From Coriolopsis trogii (Eukaryota; Basidiomycota; Agaricomycetes; Polyporales; Polyporaceae), in assembly GCA_020543525.1 (NCBI GenBank), contig JAHYIO010000039.1, positions 620,001 to 684,000 on the forward strand: DNA of 64,000 bases, written 5' to 3'. The number at the start of each line of letters is the position of its first letter. Positions within the stretch are counted from its first letter, which is position 1. Made by a program: the position numbers and the translations under genes. Shown piece by piece: positions 62,016 to 64,000 of the stretch. The notes beneath the pieces were generated by a model. That model was not told the origin of the DNA. It did not search any database and worked only from the letters and a program-made list of their open reading frames with translations.

Positions 62016-62918
62016 TGTACTGAGGGGCGAGGATGTGGATTCGAGCGCGCATGCCAAGCCGCTGCTACTTGTATCGGAGCACGCGAACGTCGCCAGCAGT
62101 ATCCACCATCCCGTACCGAGCATATGCCACTTTCTCGGTTGATAGCGGTAGCAGCGTCGGCGTCGAGAAGAGATCACGGGCATCGAGGCTTGCACCACGG
62201 GCAATTGTCGGGGTAGCTGCTCCCGCTCGAGAAGCGGAATGTCAGAGCGTCGCCAGGCGGGCGAGCTGAGCACAGGTATCACGAGATCAAACGAGGATAG
62301 TGGTGACAGGCAATCCTCCGAGAGGCGACGTCGTATTCCGAGAGTCCTGGATGAAGCACGGTGCATTTGCATATCACGCACATGCAGTACATTGTTCCGA
62401 AACTTATGACGCAGGGTTCCTTCGCGGGTTTCCCAGAAGTGGCCCAGCGCAAAGCAAAATTGAGCATCTGCGGAGATGTCAACAGTGAGTATTCGTTGAC
62501 CAGACGAGCATCCGCCATGAGGTAGTACGTGGCAGTCGAAATGCTCCGAGAACGCGCGAACAGCCGCATACTCTTTGCAAAGTGCAGATTATCGAAAAGA
62601 ACAATACGCCTGGCCTTCTAACAAGGATTCCGGAGTATCGCGGCCGCGGGTCATATGGATGTGGTGTGCATGTGCCAAAGGCTCAAGTTGAGAATCGAAT
62701 GGACCGTGATTGGTCTTTCTGCGCTTGCGCCATAAGACAAGACGGCTTGGCGGCCCGACTGTGTCGTCTTACCAAGTCTGCATGAGAGCCAACGTACGGC
62801 CACGCATCCACATCATGTCCACCTCGTAAGGCATAGCGAGAGATGGATGTGTGTTATAGGGGTTCGAATCTCAGGGAGTCGGGGTGGCTTCTGGGGAGTA
62901 AGTATAAAGTCGAACCTA
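62016..62918. other. Intergenic region, no gene seen
   Basis: About 0.9 kb. A GGTTCGAATC at about 62860 looks like a tRNA T-loop, but no tRNA can be folded around it. Confidence 0.4.
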
Positions 62919-64000
62919 TCATCCGGTGGTATCTGTTTTGAGCAGACTTGACAAGAGCCCTACCACCCGTCCTCCAAACGCTGCTACATGCAAGTAGAGC
63001 ACAGCAATCCGAGCAACTCGCAACGCAATACGCGCCGTTGGACGGCAACGACAAACGCCGGTACATCCGCGCTCATCGCCGATGAGCCACTTTGTCAAAC
63101 GATCGGGGACCCAATGTGGTGTCTGTTTGCGATGACTATACGTTGTCTGTTCATAACGTAGTGAGTGAGACTTGCTCCGAAGCGGAGAGGTTATGCTAAA
63201 TGACACACGTGAATGAGGGTCTTGAAGATCGTGCCCACGCAATACATATCCCACGAGTAAGGATCAAGCTTCTGCACGTCGTGCGGGTGAGGGGTCCATG
63301 TATGACCCAATTCAACTGCGACCTGACAGCCTGGCCCCTCAGGGTAGCTAACCGTGTTCCCGTAGTCGATGATGTACAGTCTGTCCGTCTGGAGTGTCGG
63401 GAAACCAGGGTGGGGGTATTCAGCCCACTGGAGGTTCTCGACATACAAGTCCTGCAGACAGCATTGTAATCAGTGAAGCCTCAATAATCGTACGTCATCG
63501 GCGTACGTACCATATGTGCAATACGCAGTGAATGGAGAAATGCAACTCCCTATGAGTGTCTCAACAGTTAGGAACGCGACTGAAGCAAAGCGGACAGAAG
63601 AACCCACCTCGAGTAACTGTATATACATCTTGAGCAGGCTGGTAACATTCCAGCCTTTATCTAAGCATAGCATGTAAGGGCGGATGAGGAACGGCATGAT
63701 CAGTATCGAGCGGCCCTCCGGCTGACTCGAGTGTACGATCTCGCAGGGCAAAGTATGGTTTTGCGGAAGGGACATGTGGAGATGCAGCTCATTATAGAAT
63801 GCAGCTTCGTTTCCCTCTTCATCCAAAATCTTCACGACGTAGGTTGCTTTGTCCAAGTCAGAGTCGCCACGAAATACACGACCCTGCATGTCGATGAACA
63901 TCTCAGCAATTTACTGCTTGACCCGGGCGCGGCTACTGACTCACCCTCTTGAGCGCCTCGTCGAGAACAATACCCTTCTCCTTCAAGGTGGGATGGTCCG
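62919..64000 (-). CDS. Divergent fungal protein kinase, 5' end outside the window
   Basis: Partial at the right edge. The exon at the edge reads HPTLKEKGIVLDEALKR, then MFIDMQGRVFRGDSDLDKATYVVKIL (Lys of the ATP site), GNEAAFYNELHLH (C-helix Glu), the hinge SILIMPFL, GVAFLHSLRIAHM, the catalytic loop as HMDLYVENLQW (Asp and Asn kept, HRD Arg is Met), IIDYGNT in place of DFG, and WDMYCVGTIFKTLIH. An intron (63208-63123) joins this to a last exon 63122-62919 with WLIGDERGCTGVCRCRPTARIALRV, a C-terminus I recall from basidiomycete kinase-like proteins. Asp, Lys and Asn are present, so it may be active. Without the last exon the frame ends at 63191. Confidence 0.75.

Noticed and set aside
62850..62880. 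GGTTCGAATC resembling a tRNA T-loop
   Set aside because: Flanking bases do not form a T-stem on either strand, and no anticodon arm or acceptor stem can be placed at the right distances.

Overview
The window looks like basidiomycete nuclear DNA, most likely from a wood-decay Agaricomycete (a polypore is my best guess, by inference). The reasons are: nearly every gene is cut by many 45-80 base GT-AG introns; cytochrome P450s are strongly expanded; and there are a CPL1-like cysteine-rich secreted protein, a CBM1 cellulose-binding secreted protein, SRPK-like and divergent fungal protein kinases, and a de novo GDP-L-fucose pathway. I saw no bacterial-type operons, no CRISPR and no convincing tRNA or rRNA.

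Layout. 1.3-2.4 kb: CPL1-like secreted protein (+). 3.3-38.2 kb: a P450-rich accessory region. Eight P450 loci form two unrelated subfamilies. Subfamily A (N-terminal motif 'NSVPQERW', 14 exons, I-helix AGHETT) has one copy at 3.3-5.8 kb (+) and two at 31.5-38.2 kb (-). Subfamily B ('LPPGP..LPLIGN', ten exons, 14-base I-helix exon) has two copies on + (7.2-12.0 kb) and three on - (12.2-21 kb), the last a multiply broken pseudogene. Inside this array sit two copies of a Dug1/CNDP2-type M20 dipeptidase (the first frameshifted, the second intact), an SRPK-like kinase, and a tandem pair of uncharacterised genes (the second broken).

39.6-41.6 kb: an agmatinase/arginase-family ureohydrolase with a signal peptide (-). 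42.1-43.6 kb: GDP-L-fucose synthase (-). 46.1-52.2 kb: three tandem GDP-mannose 4,6-dehydratases (+). The last two activities are the two consecutive steps from GDP-mannose to GDP-L-fucose, so this is a compact nucleotide-sugar cluster. 54.7-56.8 kb: delta-12-type fatty acid desaturase (-). 58.0-60.1 kb: membrane-anchored alpha/beta hydrolase of the Eht1/ABHD3 type (-). 61.0-62.0 kb: CBM1 protein (-). 62.9 kb to the window edge: divergent protein kinase (-), 5' end outside.

Two non-autonomous hAT-type elements can be defined to the base by terminal inverted repeats and perfect 8-base target duplications (16187-16319 and 45453-45976). The second lies about 160 bases upstream of the first GMD gene. 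Exon boundaries were worked out by hand from splice signals, reading phase and comparison among paralogues in the window; for most genes all exon lengths sum to a multiple of three.
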